From assembly GCA_008711135.1 (NCBI GenBank), contig VUAW01000017.1, positions 1 to 64,000 of the forward strand: a stretch of 64,000 bases of DNA, in the 5' to 3' direction. The translations under genes and the position numbers were made by a program. A model generated the notes under the pieces. That model searched no databases. It saw only the letters and a list, made by a program, of their open reading frames with translations, and was not told where the DNA came from. Origin of the DNA: Rhodobacteraceae bacterium LNNU 3342 (GTDB taxonomy: Bacteria > Pseudomonadota > Alphaproteobacteria > Rhodobacterales > Rhodobacteraceae). This document shows positions 46,536-55,606 of the stretch, in pieces (within the stretch, counting starts at the first letter, position 1; the number at the start of each line of letters is the position of its first letter).

Positions 46536-47385
46536 TCAAAGCTTTAGACCCAAAGCCGCCATCATGAACGCGGCTGTCATTGGTGCGGCCGCTTGAGCAA
46601 TCAGCAAGGGGCGCGCGAGGCGGCCCATGAGGGATCCGTAGCGCTTTGGCCCAAAGATTGCGAGGGTCAGTGCTCCGCAGGCGATGGAAAGCTCGTTGCC
46701 GCCGCCATAGAGCATGAGGGACAGACCAAGAAGATCGAGCCCCGTGGCAAGCAGCGCCAAGCCAGATGCAAAGTGCGTAGCCGACCTGAGCAGCCTCTAG
46801 CATGGGTGGTGCTGCCGCCTGCCGCCATCTCGACCACCCTTACACCGACCTGCTCCGGATCACTCAACGCACCAAGTGCCACTGCCGCCGCTAGCGAGAC
46901 CTCTCGGCCGCCAGAAGCGTCACAAGGTGGATGGACATCATCTCCGCCAAAATGCCCGCTAACGTGAAGATGAGGGCAAGGAGCCAGAAGGCGATCCACT
47001 CCTTCCCCTCAAGTCGCATCACGTCACTGCGTGAACCGGCAGTGGGGGATGGATCCTCGACTCGCGCGGAATTCCCCACCACAAGACGGAAAGCGAACCA
47101 AAGAGATGGGAGCCGCGTAGCTTGCCGCCGTGCCGCGCCAGCCGAGATGCTCTACCAGCAGAGCCGAAAGCGGCCAGCCGACCGTGCTCACGAAGCCGCC
47201 CATAGGGTCAACCGGTAATGGCCCCGCATCCCGCCCGTAAAGCCGCCCGGCGTTGGCGAAAGCAGGTTCATAAAATCGCGCGCCCATGCCGAGGCCGATC
47301 ACCGCCCAGCCCAAGTAGAACTGCGCCAGACGCCGTGATGCGGCAAGGATCAGGAGCCCTGCCGCAAGCAACACCATTGCCCCTG
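46536..47385 (-). pseudogene. MFS transporter remnant
   Basis: Pieces of one major-facilitator protein occur in several frames on the minus strand. AMVLLAAGLLILAASRRLAQFYLGW and VIGLGMGARFYEPAFANAGRLYGRDAG come from 47380-47230, then FVSTVGWPLSALLVEHLGWRGTAASYAA. EWIAFWLLALIFTLAGILAEMMSIHLVTLLAAE lies near 47000-46900. SLAAAVALGALSDPEQVGVRVVEM and LSIACGALTLAIFGPKRYGSLMG with PMTAAFMMAALGLK finish the gene. At least three frameshifts are required, and the N-terminal membrane segments are missing. It joins directly to the UspA remnant at about 47385. Confidence 0.75.
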
Positions 47386-47786
47386 AAAGAACCGGCCGCT
47401 GATCAGCATGAAGCCCCGCGAGGCCACAACGACCGGTACCTTCGACGCCCGCACAATGCAGGTGACGTGCCTCTAAGTCCGCGGCCTATCCACGCTTGCT
47501 GATGACGATGGCCTAAAGATCAGGCTCCACGTCCTGCACCGCCTCTCTGCCTGCAGGATCTGCTGCGCAAGGATGACACGGCCCGTCGCATACGCCAGCC
47601 GCGCGCGCTGTTCGTCGGGGGCGGTGATCCAGACAGATCCTGCCGAACCACGCCTTCGCGCCGGAAGAACGTGCATCACGTCCACCGCCGCGTTCAGGCG
47701 GCCCGCGATCCAAGCTGTGTGGTGGCAGACGCTTTCAGAATAGATCGTTCCTCCACCAGGGCGAGTATCTTGCTGGTCCTGGTATC
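47386..47786 (-). pseudogene. Universal stress protein (UspA family) remnant
   Basis: Downstream of sulP, minus-strand frames give TSKILALV, then GTIYSESVCHHTAWIAGRLN and AAVDVMHVLP, DEQRARLAYATGRVIL, and VRASKVPVVVASRGF, all standard UspA segments. Two single-base losses are visible. The start reads AT-ACC where ATG-ACC is expected (47785-47781). Another base is missing after LALV, so GTG-GA-GGA replaces GTG-GAN-GGA. The second UspA repeat is gone and the frame runs into MFS remnant sequence. SulP-UspA gene pairs are common, which supports the call. Confidence 0.75.
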
Positions 47787-47790
47787 CTCC

Positions 47791-49287
47791 TCAATGCGCC
47801 ATCAGCTTGTCGCGCGCGCCAGGCTTGTCATGGATCGCCAGCTTGTCGAGCAGCGTTTCCGATGCCTCGTTCATGCCGATCAGCTGAACCTCGGCGCTCT
47901 TGCGGCGGAACTTCAGGATCGCCATGTCCAGCGCCTGGACCGAGCTGATGTCCCAGATATGCGCGCGGCTGACGTCGATGGTGACCTTCTCCACGGCCTC
48001 CTTGAAGTCGAAGGCCGCGGCGAAATCCTCGGCCGACCCGTAGAACAGCTGCCCCTCGACGATGTAGGTCCGCTCGCGTCCGTCCTCGGACAGGGTGGAG
48101 CGGATGCGGAACAGTTGCGCGATCTTGGCGGCAAAGAAGATTCCCGACAGCATCACGCCGACCAGCACACCGATGGCAAGATTGTGAGTGTAGACCACCG
48201 TCACGACGGTGGCGATCATCACCACGGACGAAGAACGGGGATGCGTCCACAGGTTCTTCAGCGACGACCAGCTGAACGTGCCGATGGATACCATGATCAT
48301 GATCGCGACCAGCGCGGGCATCGGGATGGTCGCGACCAGCCCGCCCAAGCCCACAACAAGGATCAGCAGCACCACGCCCGCGGTAAAGGCCGAAAGCCGC
48401 CCGCGTCCGCCGGATTTCACGTTGATGATCGACTGGCCGATCATCGCGCAGCCTGCCATCCCACCGATGAAGCCGGTGGCGGTGTTGGCGATCCCCTGGC
48501 CGATGCATTCCTGGTTGCGATCCGATTTCGTGTCCGTCAGGTCGTCCACGATGTTCTGCGTCATCAGGCTTTCCAGCAGGCCCACGATCGCGATGGCAGC
48601 GGAATAAGGCAGGATGATCAGCAGCGTTTCAATCGTCAGCGGGATGTCGGGAACAAGGAACACAGGCAGCGTGTCGGGCAGCGCTCCAAGGTCGCCCACC
48701 GTGCGCACGTCCCAGCCCATCACCGTCACCAGCGCCGTGAGCACGATGATGGTGACCAGAGGCGACGGGATCGCCGTGGTGATGCGCGGGAAAAGGTAGA
48801 TGATCGCAAGCCCCGCCGCGACTAGCGCCCAAGTCAGCCAGGTCACGCCGGGGTTGCCGAAATTCAGTTCCGGCAGCTGCGCCATGAAGATCAGGATCGC
48901 CAGCGCGTTGACGAACCCCGTCATCACCGACTTCGATACATAGCGCATGAAGCGCCCCAGCTTCAGCAGACCCGCGCCGATCTGCAAAAGGCCCGCCAGG
49001 ACCGTGGCGGCAAACAGGTACTCCAACCCGTGATCGCGCACGAGCGTGATCATCAGCACAGCAGTCGCCGCCGTGGCGGCCGAGATCATCCCGGGCCGCC
49101 CGCCGACAAAGGCGATCAGCACGGCGATGGAAAAGCTAGCGTAAAGTCCCACCTTCGGGTCGACGCCCGCGATGATGGAAAAGGCAATGGCCTCAGGAAT
49201 CAGGGCAAGCGCCACGACAAGCCCCGACAGCAGATCGCCGCGGATGTTACCGAACCACTGGTTACGGTATTCGGAAAATGAGATCAT
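47791..49287 (-). CDS. SulP-family anion permease with STAS domain
   Basis: 498-aa inner-membrane transporter. About 12-14 hydrophobic segments run from residue 15 to 380, with SulP signatures ALALIPEAIAFSIIAGVDPKVGLYASF and GGRPGMISAATAATAVLM. ESLMTQNIVDDLTDTKSDRNQECIGQGIAN is also present. A cytoplasmic STAS domain fills the last 110 residues (VTIDVSRAHIWDISSVQALD). Related to BicA and SulP bicarbonate or sulfate carriers; the ion is not evident. The ATG at 49287 begins the conserved part. The downstream uspA partner is decayed. Confidence 0.92.
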   Translation of the reverse strand: MISFSEYRNQWFGNIRGDLLSGLVVALALIPEAIAFSIIAGVDPKVGLYASFSIAVLIAFVGGRPGMISAATAATAVLMITLVRDHGLEYLFAATVLAGLLQIGAGLLKLGRFMRYVSKSVMTGFVNALAILIFMAQLPELNFGNPGVTWLTWALVAAGLAIIYLFPRITTAIPSPLVTIIVLTALVTVMGWDVRTVGDLGALPDTLPVFLVPDIPLTIETLLIILPYSAAIAIVGLLESLMTQNIVDDLTDTKSDRNQECIGQGIANTATGFIGGMAGCAMIGQSIINVKSGGRGRLSAFTAGVVLLILVVGLGGLVATIPMPALVAIMIMVSIGTFSWSSLKNLWTHPRSSSVVMIATVVTVVYTHNLAIGVLVGVMLSGIFFAAKIAQLFRIRSTLSEDGRERTYIVEGQLFYGSAEDFAAAFDFKEAVEKVTIDVSRAHIWDISSVQALDMAILKFRRKSAEVQLIGMNEASETLLDKLAIHDKPGARDKLMAH

Positions 49288-49876
49288 GAAGTGTCCATTA
49301 CCCGCGGTCGGTTGGCCTTTCTCAAGACATTCCGGCATCGACTTCGGGTTCTATCAGAAATTGTCCGGCGGATCAGCGGCCGGAAGAGCCACCCGGGCTT
49401 TCACCGGGTCCTTGCGCTTGAACGTCTGATAGCCGGATCTTGTCGCAAAGATCAACCGTCTCGCGCCCTGCCCTTTGTATAAGGTTCGTGCCTGTGCCTT
49501 TCCGGTAAAGACGGAGTCGGCTTCCGATGCCGCGTAAGGGTTAAGATACACTCTGCGTCGACAAGCGTTCTGGAGGCCTGCCGCTGGAACAGGCGTCCCT
49601 CCAGACAGGCGCCGTGTACCAAGAACGAGCGGATGGTGGCGCATCTTCAAGATCACGCGGCTCGGACCCGGCTGCCAGAACAGGTCCAAGGCGTACTTTC
49701 ACCTACGAGTCGGTCGTGAGCGACACCGCTTCATGCAAGCCGAAGTCCAGCGCTCGCATCCACGCACAGGAACAGTGCGCGGGCTGCGGGTTGCGTCCGT
49801 ACGGGTCGGGTTCATACATTCCCGCCAACAGCCGCGCGGCCACCCGGCATCGCAGCGGAGAACTGGAGTTTGCCTG
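49288..49876. other. Long gene-free stretch between sulP and the LLM gene
   Basis: 589 bases without a supportable gene. Open frames in all directions lack motifs and ribosome sites. It contains the promoter regions of two divergent genes; I see no strong dyads or repeats. Confidence 0.45.
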
Positions 49877-50893
49877 ATGAAGAAAATTGGTTTCCTGTCC
49901 TTTGGCCACTGGTCGCCCGAACGCGGTTCACAGGTGCGGACGGCGTCTGACGTATTGCTGCAATCGATCGACCTCGCCGTCGCGGCCGAGGAACTGGGGC
50001 TGGACGGCGCCTATTTCCGCGTCCACCACTACGCCCGCCAACTGGCCTCGCCCTTCCCGCTTCTGGCGGCGGTGGGCACGCGGACCTCGAAGATCGAGAT
50101 CGGGACCGGCGTGATCGACATGCGCTATGAAAACCCGCTCTACATGGTCGAGGACGCGGGTGCCGCCGATCTTATTTCGGGTGGCCGGCTGCAACTAGGC
50201 ATCAGCCGCGGTTCGCCGGAACAGGTGATCGATGGCTGGCGCTATTTCGGCTATCAGCCGGCCGAGGGCGAAAGCCCCGCCGACATGGCCCGCCGCCACA
50301 CGCTCGTCTTCCTGCAACAGCTTGAAGGCAAGGGCTTTGCCCAGCCCAACCCGCAGCCGATGTTCCCGAACCCCCCCGGCCTTCTGCGGCTCGAACCGCA
50401 TTCAGAGGGGCTGCGCGATCGGATCTGGTGGGGCGCCGGCTCGAACGCCACGGCAGAATGGGCGGCCGAGGTGGGGATGAACCTGCAAAGCTCCACCCTC
50501 AAGGATGACGAGACGGGCGAACCGTTCCACATCCAGCAGGCCAAGCAGATCCGCGCCTATCGTGAGGCATGGAAGAAGGCCGGCCACACCCGCACGCCGC
50601 GAGTCTCGGTCAGCCGCTCCATCTTCGCCTTGGTGAACGACCAGGACCGGATGTATTTCGGCCGTGGCAAGGAAAAGGATCAGGTGGGCTTCATCGACCA
50701 GACGCGGTCGATCTTCGGGCGCGGATATGCGGACGAACCGGATCGCCTGATCGAGCAGCTGCGTGGCGATGAGGCGATCGCCGAGGCTGATACGCTGCTG
50801 CTGACCGTGCCGAACATGCTGGGCGTCGATTACAACGTGCACGTGATCGAAAGCATCCTGACCCATGTCGCCCCCGGTCTCGGCTGGCGCTGA
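49877..50893 (+). CDS. LLM-class flavin-dependent oxidoreductase
   Basis: 338-aa luciferase-like monooxygenase-fold protein. The start KKIGFLSFGHW is followed by VAAEELGLDGAYFRVHHYARQLASPFPLLAAVGTRTSKIEIGTGVI, VEDAGAADLISGGRLQLGISRGSPEQ and later WWGAGSNATAEWAAEVGMNLQSS. These are typical of the group using FMN/FMNH2. Substrate unknown. The ATG at 49877 lies near GGAG. It stands alone and ends in a bidirectional hairpin. Confidence 0.88.
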   Translation: MKKIGFLSFGHWSPERGSQVRTASDVLLQSIDLAVAAEELGLDGAYFRVHHYARQLASPFPLLAAVGTRTSKIEIGTGVIDMRYENPLYMVEDAGAADLISGGRLQLGISRGSPEQVIDGWRYFGYQPAEGESPADMARRHTLVFLQQLEGKGFAQPNPQPMFPNPPGLLRLEPHSEGLRDRIWWGAGSNATAEWAAEVGMNLQSSTLKDDETGEPFHIQQAKQIRAYREAWKKAGHTRTPRVSVSRSIFALVNDQDRMYFGRGKEKDQVGFIDQTRSIFGRGYADEPDRLIEQLRGDEAIAEADTLLLTVPNMLGVDYNVHVIESILTHVAPGLGWR

Positions 50894-50911
50894 GGCACGG
50901 AACCCACAAAC

Positions 50912-50941
50912 AAGGGCCCGCGGGTTTGACTGCGGGCCCTT
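50912..50941. terminator. Hairpin between convergent LLM and phoA genes
   Basis: AAGGGCCCGC (50912-50921) and GCGGGCCCTT (50932-50941) form a perfect 10-bp stem with a 10-base loop in the gap between the two convergent genes. The T tracts are limited to TT on either side, but the symmetric stem could serve both directions. Confidence 0.65.
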
Positions 50942-50983
50942 GCCATGGGCAGGAGGGGCCGCCGTCAGACGGCCCTGCAAGGA

Positions 50984-52417
50984 TCAGTTGCTGACTTCTT
51001 CGATGCCCATTGCGTTCATCGCTGCGCGGAAGACATCGGTGTTGTCGATCAGGTACTGTGCCTCGGCCTTGACGTTATAGGTCGCAAGACCGGGCTCTTC
51101 CTGCGCAATCTCGCGGAAGAAGTCGGCGCCCGCGCCCTGAGCGTAAAGCGGGACCATTTCGCGAGTATGGGTGTCTGTGTGCCAGCGCACCAGCGGCAGT
51201 GCGCCTGCGCCCTGGCTGACCACCGGCGAATAGGCCACCTTGTCCGAGTCCGGCCCTTGCAGCAGGCCGTTGCCGTGGTCGGTGGTCACGATGATCAGCG
51301 TCTCGTCCCAGGACGAATTGGTTTCAACCCAGTCCACCGCGGCTTCGACTGCCGTGTTGAAGTCGATCTGCTCCTCGATCAGGCGCGGCAGGTTGTTGGC
51401 ATGCGCGGCCCAGTCGATGGCGCCGCCCTCGACCATCAGGAAGAAGCCCTCCTCGTTCTCGCCCAGCACGTTCAGCGCGCCCAGCGTCAGCGTGGCAAGG
51501 CTGGGAGAGGTTTCCAGCAGGTTGCCCATCGCAACGCCGTCGCGGTTGAACTGGAGCGACTGGACGTTCTGCGCGAGGCCAAGGACGCGCTCGCCCTCGA
51601 TCTGCATCTCGCCGCTGGCCAGGGCCTCAAAGTCGTCGCGGCTTTCGATGAACTGGAAGCCGGTTTCGCCGTTCGACAGGCGCTGCCAGTAGTCCTGGCC
51701 ACCGACATAGCGATAGGCACGTTCGTCCGGCGTTTCGACATAGCGGCCGTTCGCGTCATAATGCGGATGACCGGCGCCAAAGACGACGGTGGCCAGTTCT
51801 GAATCGATGATCTCTGCCCCGATGGCGGCATATTCGTTGCGGCTGCGGTTATGCGCAAGAAACCCCGCAGGCGTCGCGTGCGAGAACTGCACGGACGACA
51901 CAACCCCCAGCGAACGGCCGCTGTCGGCCACGTATTCGCCGATATGGCGCATGGGCTCGTCGTTGTTCGACCAGTTGATCGCGTTGTTGTAGGTCTTGCG
52001 CCCCGAGGCCAGCGCCGTCGCAGCAGCCGCGCTGTCGGTATAGTCGGCGCGGACATAGTCATAGCCGGCAACGTAGCCTTCGTAGTTGCCCAGCGACCCT
52101 TCAAAGACAGTATCCACAGCCTGGTCGTTCCAGACCTGCGCCGGATCAAAGGTGATCGTGCCCTCGTCGCTGTTCGTCGGCTCGCTGGAGCCGTTCAGCG
52201 GATGGGTGGAGGTAAAGACCTGCACGTCGAAGTCGTCATAGACTTCGTGCCCAAGCTTGCCAAAACGGTAGTAGCTGGCGGCGCGGAAGGACTCGATGCC
52301 CGTGCCGTCGGTGATCATCAGGATCACGTTCCGTGCGTTGCCATCCTGCGCCAGTGCCGGCGCGACCAGCGCGGTCGACCCCATAAGCGCAAGCGCGGCG
52401 ATTCTGATCGGTTTCAT
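50984..52417 (-). CDS. phoA: Alkaline phosphatase (PhoA family)
   Basis: 477-aa exported phosphatase that frees phosphate from monoesters in the periplasm. Signal peptide RIAALALMGSTALVAPALAQ. The catalytic Ser sits in the classic ADYTDSAAAATALASGRKTYN (first metal/Ser motif). Other ligands appear in VILMITDGTGIESF, HATPAGFLAHNRSRNEY, VEGGAIDWAAHANN and IIVTTDHGNG. Length and motifs match bacterial PhoA. A partial Pho-box-like site lies about 60 bases upstream. Stand-alone gene. Confidence 0.94.
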   Translation of the reverse strand: MKPIRIAALALMGSTALVAPALAQDGNARNVILMITDGTGIESFRAASYYRFGKLGHEVYDDFDVQVFTSTHPLNGSSEPTNSDEGTITFDPAQVWNDQAVDTVFEGSLGNYEGYVAGYDYVRADYTDSAAAATALASGRKTYNNAINWSNNDEPMRHIGEYVADSGRSLGVVSSVQFSHATPAGFLAHNRSRNEYAAIGAEIIDSELATVVFGAGHPHYDANGRYVETPDERAYRYVGGQDYWQRLSNGETGFQFIESRDDFEALASGEMQIEGERVLGLAQNVQSLQFNRDGVAMGNLLETSPSLATLTLGALNVLGENEEGFFLMVEGGAIDWAAHANNLPRLIEEQIDFNTAVEAAVDWVETNSSWDETLIIVTTDHGNGLLQGPDSDKVAYSPVVSQGAGALPLVRWHTDTHTREMVPLYAQGAGADFFREIAQEEPGLATYNVKAEAQYLIDNTDVFRAAMNAMGIEEVSN

Positions 52418-52469
52418 CTGCTATCCTTTCACCTTCGTGCCCGGCCCAAAGCCGTTCGGGCCCCGCATT

Positions 52470-52487
52470 AGGTGACTCATGTGACAG
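52470..52487 (-). promoter_or_regulatory. Partial Pho box upstream of phoA
   Basis: On the minus strand CTGTCAC (52487-52481) is followed by ATGA and GTCACCT. The first heptamer matches the PhoB consensus, while the second is out of register by about two bases. Position 53-70 bases before the phoA ATG is suitable. The rest of the 360-base gap up to the DUF808 gene shows no gene. Confidence 0.4.
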
Positions 52488-52777
52488 GGGAATAACGGCT
52501 ACGTTGTGCTTTTACGACAGATGCAACCACTGCGGCAGCGGCTCACGGTTCCCCTGCCCCCTTCACCGGAAAAATGAGCTGTAAGCGTACCCGACCTAAC
52601 AGGACACTGAAGTGCCTGTCCCTGATGCCCTGCACTGCTCCATGCCTGCCCGCCCCGCCCTTGGCCGGGTGTCACCGCCGCCCCCGACCGGTCTGACGCC
52701 ACATAGCCCCAGCCCTTGATTGCAGACGCACTGGCGTTACCTACCAAGATCAGCTTCAGCAGGATCCGAGGCACCAG

Positions 52778-53713
52778 ATGAGTTCCGGACTGTTCGCCCT
52801 TCTTGACGATGTCGCGCTGATTGCCCGCGCAGCCGCTGCATCGGTTGACGATATCTCTGCCGCGGCACTGAAGGCGGGGACGAAATCGGCGGGGGTCGTG
52901 ATCGACGATGCCGCCGTGACGCCGCGCTATGTAGTGGGTTTCGCTGCCGACCGGGAGCTGCCGATCATCCGAAAGATCGCTATCGGGTCGTTGCGGAACA
53001 AGATCCTGTTCCTGCTGCCGGCTGCGGTGGCGCTGGGCGCCTTTGCCCCTTGGGCGATCACCCCGCTGCTGGTCCTGGGCGGGCTGTTCCTCGCGTTCGA
53101 AGGGACGGAAAAGATCATCGAGAAGCTTTTCCATCACGGCCCAGCCGACGACGCCGCCCTCAAGGACGAGGCTGCAACCATCCGCGGCGCGATCCGCACC
53201 GACTTCATCCTGTCTGCGGAGATCATGGCGCTGACCTTGGCCACGGTGACGGATCAGCCGATTGGAACGCAGGCGGTGATCCTGGGGGTCGTCGGCCTGT
53301 TCATCACCTTTCTCGTCTACGGGGTCGTGGCGCTGATCGTGAAGGCGGATGACCTAGGGGTCTACCTCATCGCCACGCGGAAGCGGGGACCCCTGCCATT
53401 GATCGGCAAGGGGCTGGTGCTGGGAATGCCCAAGTTCCTGGCACTGCTATCGGTGGTGGGAACGGTTGCGATGTTGTGGGTCGGAGGCGGCATCCTGATC
53501 CACAGCCTTGAGGTCTATGGCATCCACGGGCCGGAACATGTGCTCCACGATGTTTCGGAATGGGCCGCACATGCCCTTCCCGCCGCCGGGGCGGCAGCGG
53601 GATGGCTGGCCGGTGCGCTGTTTTCGGCGCTTGTCGGGCTGGCGGCGGGGGCCGTGATCGTGGGTCTCATGCATCTTGCGGCGTCGGTGGGGCTGGTTCG
53701 CTCTCATCACTAG
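52778..53713 (+). CDS. DUF808 (YedI-like) membrane protein
   Basis: 311-aa inner-membrane protein with about seven hydrophobic segments. The start SSGLFALLDDVALIARAAAASVDDISAAALKAGTKSAGVVIDDAAVTPRYVVGF is the DUF808 signature, and FEGTEKIIEKLFHH follows the second helix. Function unknown in the family (YedI/MutK). The ATG at 52778 has a GAGG site. No operon partner; divergent from phoA and 186 bases before the next gene. Confidence 0.88.
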   Translation: MSSGLFALLDDVALIARAAAASVDDISAAALKAGTKSAGVVIDDAAVTPRYVVGFAADRELPIIRKIAIGSLRNKILFLLPAAVALGAFAPWAITPLLVLGGLFLAFEGTEKIIEKLFHHGPADDAALKDEAATIRGAIRTDFILSAEIMALTLATVTDQPIGTQAVILGVVGLFITFLVYGVVALIVKADDLGVYLIATRKRGPLPLIGKGLVLGMPKFLALLSVVGTVAMLWVGGGILIHSLEVYGIHGPEHVLHDVSEWAAHALPAAGAAAGWLAGALFSALVGLAAGAVIVGLMHLAASVGLVRSHH

Positions 53714-53823
53714 GCGCGCCAGATTCTGACTGAAAGGCACAACTGTGGCTGATGGCAGAGCGATCTGCCGATACACCGCCACCCTCATGGTGAATGACCA
53801 TCAAAGGTTCACATAAGCGTAGC

Positions 53824-53842
53824 GGGTCTGTCACGAAGACCC
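53824..53842 (+). promoter_or_regulatory. Dyad upstream of the acc-like operon
   Basis: GGGTCT (53824-53829) and AGACCC (53837-53842) flank GTCACGA, 58 bases before the binding-protein ATG. It may be an operator or leader hairpin. No regulator gene is adjacent. Confidence 0.35.
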
Positions 53843-53899
53843 GGCAGGTTGTGCGCGACTTCAAGCAAGCAAGTCGAAGAAATAATCCGAGAGAACAAC

Positions 53900-55531
53900 A
53901 TGCTCTTCAACCGTCGCCAATCCCTGGGCCTGTTCGGCGCTGCTGCCGGCACGCTGATCCTGCCGCGCCACGTCATGGCGCAGGGAGCACGCCGCTCGAT
54001 CACCGTCGCGGTGCAGAAGATCACCAACAACAACACGCTCGACGTCTGGTACGAACAGTCCAACGTGGGCGAGCGGGTGTTCTTCCCGAACCTGTGGGAA
54101 GGCCTGATCGGCCGCAACTGGATGGGCGATCAAGGTCCGGTCCCCGCGCTGGCGACGGAATGGACCCGCCTCGACGACCGCACCATCGAACTGAAGCTGC
54201 GCCAGGGCGTGAAGTTCCACAACGGGGACGAGATGACTGCCGAAGACGTGGTCTTCTCCTTCTCGGACGAACGTGTTTTCGCGGGCACCCAGCCTTCGGG
54301 CGGCACCACGCTTTATGCGGAAAACTTCAAGCCGCAGACCGCCAAGGAACTGCCCGCGAACGTTCCGGGCGTCGGCCGCCGGCTCTGGCCTGCCCTTCGC
54401 GGGGTCGAGGCCGTGGACAAGTACACCGTCCGCTTCCACAACGCGACGCCGGACGTGACGATGGAAGGCCGGCTCTATTCTGCAGGCTCGCAGATCACCA
54501 ACAAGCGCGCTTGGGATGAAGCCGCGACCTATGCCGAGTGGTCCGCAAAACCCGTCACCACCGGCCCCTACATGGTCGAAGAGTACCGTCCCGACGTCTC
54601 GCTGACGCTGGTGGCCTTTGACGAATACTGGGGCGGCCGCCCGCCGCTGGAGCGCATCCGCTTTGTCGAGGTGCCAGAGGTGGCAAGCCGCGTGAACGGC
54701 CTGCTGTCGGGCGAATACGACTTTGCCTGCGACCTGCCGCCGGACCAGATTGCGGCGATCATGGATGCTCCGGGCCTTGAGGTACAGTCGTCGACCATCT
54801 GGAACCACCGCATCTCCGTCTTCAATACCCAGAACGAGGTGCTCCGCGATCCGCTGGTACGCCGCGCGATGACCCACTCGATCGACCGTCAGGCGATCGT
54901 TGACGCGCTTTGGGGCGGTCAGACGCAAATCCCGGCGGGGCTTCAGTTCGAGAGCTTCCGCACCTCGGACATGTTTATCGAGGGCTGGTCGGTTCCCGAG
55001 TATAATCCGGAACTCGCCCGCGACCTGCTGAAGCAGGCCAGCTATAACGGCGACGCGATCCCCTACCGCCTGCTCAACAACTACTACACCAACCAGACGC
55101 CCACGGCGCAGATCCTGGTTGAGATGTGGAAGCAGGTTGGCCTGAACGTCGAAATTCAGATGAAGGAAAACTGGGCGCAGATCCACGATCCGAACGGGGT
55201 CAAGGGCGTTCGCGACTGGTCGGCGTCGAACACCATCAACGACCCGATCACGCCCATGGTCGTGCAGTTCGGCCCGAACGGCGAAGTCCAGCAGCAGCGT
55301 GACTGGAGCAATGAGGAACTGAACCGCCTGTCGGTGGTCATGGAAACCTCTACCGACCGCGCCGAGCGAAAGAAGGCCTATGCCCGCATGCTGGAAATCG
55401 CGGAACGCGAAGATCCGGCTTACACGGTGCTGCATCAGAACGCCGTCTTTACCGGCATGAAGTCGGAACTTCGGTGGAAGGCCGCGCCTGCTTTCGCAAT
55501 GGACTTCCGGTCCTCGAACTGGTCGGTCTGA
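53900..55531 (+). CDS. ABC transporter substrate-binding protein, family 5 (peptide/opine type)
   Basis: 543-aa periplasmic binding protein, cluster C, the class that carries peptides, nickel and opines. Its export signal has a twin-arginine look (NRRQSLGLFGAAAGTLILPRHVMA). Family 5 features follow: LATEWTRLDDRTIELKLRQGVKFHNGDEMTAEDVVFSF and PVTTGPYMVEEYRPD, then DPLVRRAMTHSIDRQAIVDALWGGQ. First of eight genes; a strong hairpin follows it. The phosphodiesterase and phosphatase downstream suggest a phosphodiester-containing ligand. Confidence 0.9.
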   Translation: MLFNRRQSLGLFGAAAGTLILPRHVMAQGARRSITVAVQKITNNNTLDVWYEQSNVGERVFFPNLWEGLIGRNWMGDQGPVPALATEWTRLDDRTIELKLRQGVKFHNGDEMTAEDVVFSFSDERVFAGTQPSGGTTLYAENFKPQTAKELPANVPGVGRRLWPALRGVEAVDKYTVRFHNATPDVTMEGRLYSAGSQITNKRAWDEAATYAEWSAKPVTTGPYMVEEYRPDVSLTLVAFDEYWGGRPPLERIRFVEVPEVASRVNGLLSGEYDFACDLPPDQIAAIMDAPGLEVQSSTIWNHRISVFNTQNEVLRDPLVRRAMTHSIDRQAIVDALWGGQTQIPAGLQFESFRTSDMFIEGWSVPEYNPELARDLLKQASYNGDAIPYRLLNNYYTNQTPTAQILVEMWKQVGLNVEIQMKENWAQIHDPNGVKGVRDWSASNTINDPITPMVVQFGPNGEVQQQRDWSNEELNRLSVVMETSTDRAERKKAYARMLEIAEREDPAYTVLHQNAVFTGMKSELRWKAAPAFAMDFRSSNWSV

Positions 55532-55540
55532 CCGGCCTCT

Positions 55541-55577
55541 GGGGATGTGCGCAGCCCCCCGCGCGCATCCCCTTTTT
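55541..55577 (+). terminator. Strong hairpin with T tract after the binding-protein gene
   Basis: GGGGATGTGCGC (55541-55552) pairs with GCGCGCATCCCC (55561-55572) with one G-U pair, followed by TTTTT. It looks like a full intrinsic terminator but lies inside the operon, so it probably lets only part of transcription pass to the ATPase and permease genes. Confidence 0.75.
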
Positions 55578-55606
55578 CGAATACCGAAATGACAGGAGGA
55601 CGTCTT

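Noticed and set aside
47671-48825. 384-aa open frame on the plus strand
   Set aside because: Antisense to sulP; Arg/His/Asp-rich shadow composition.
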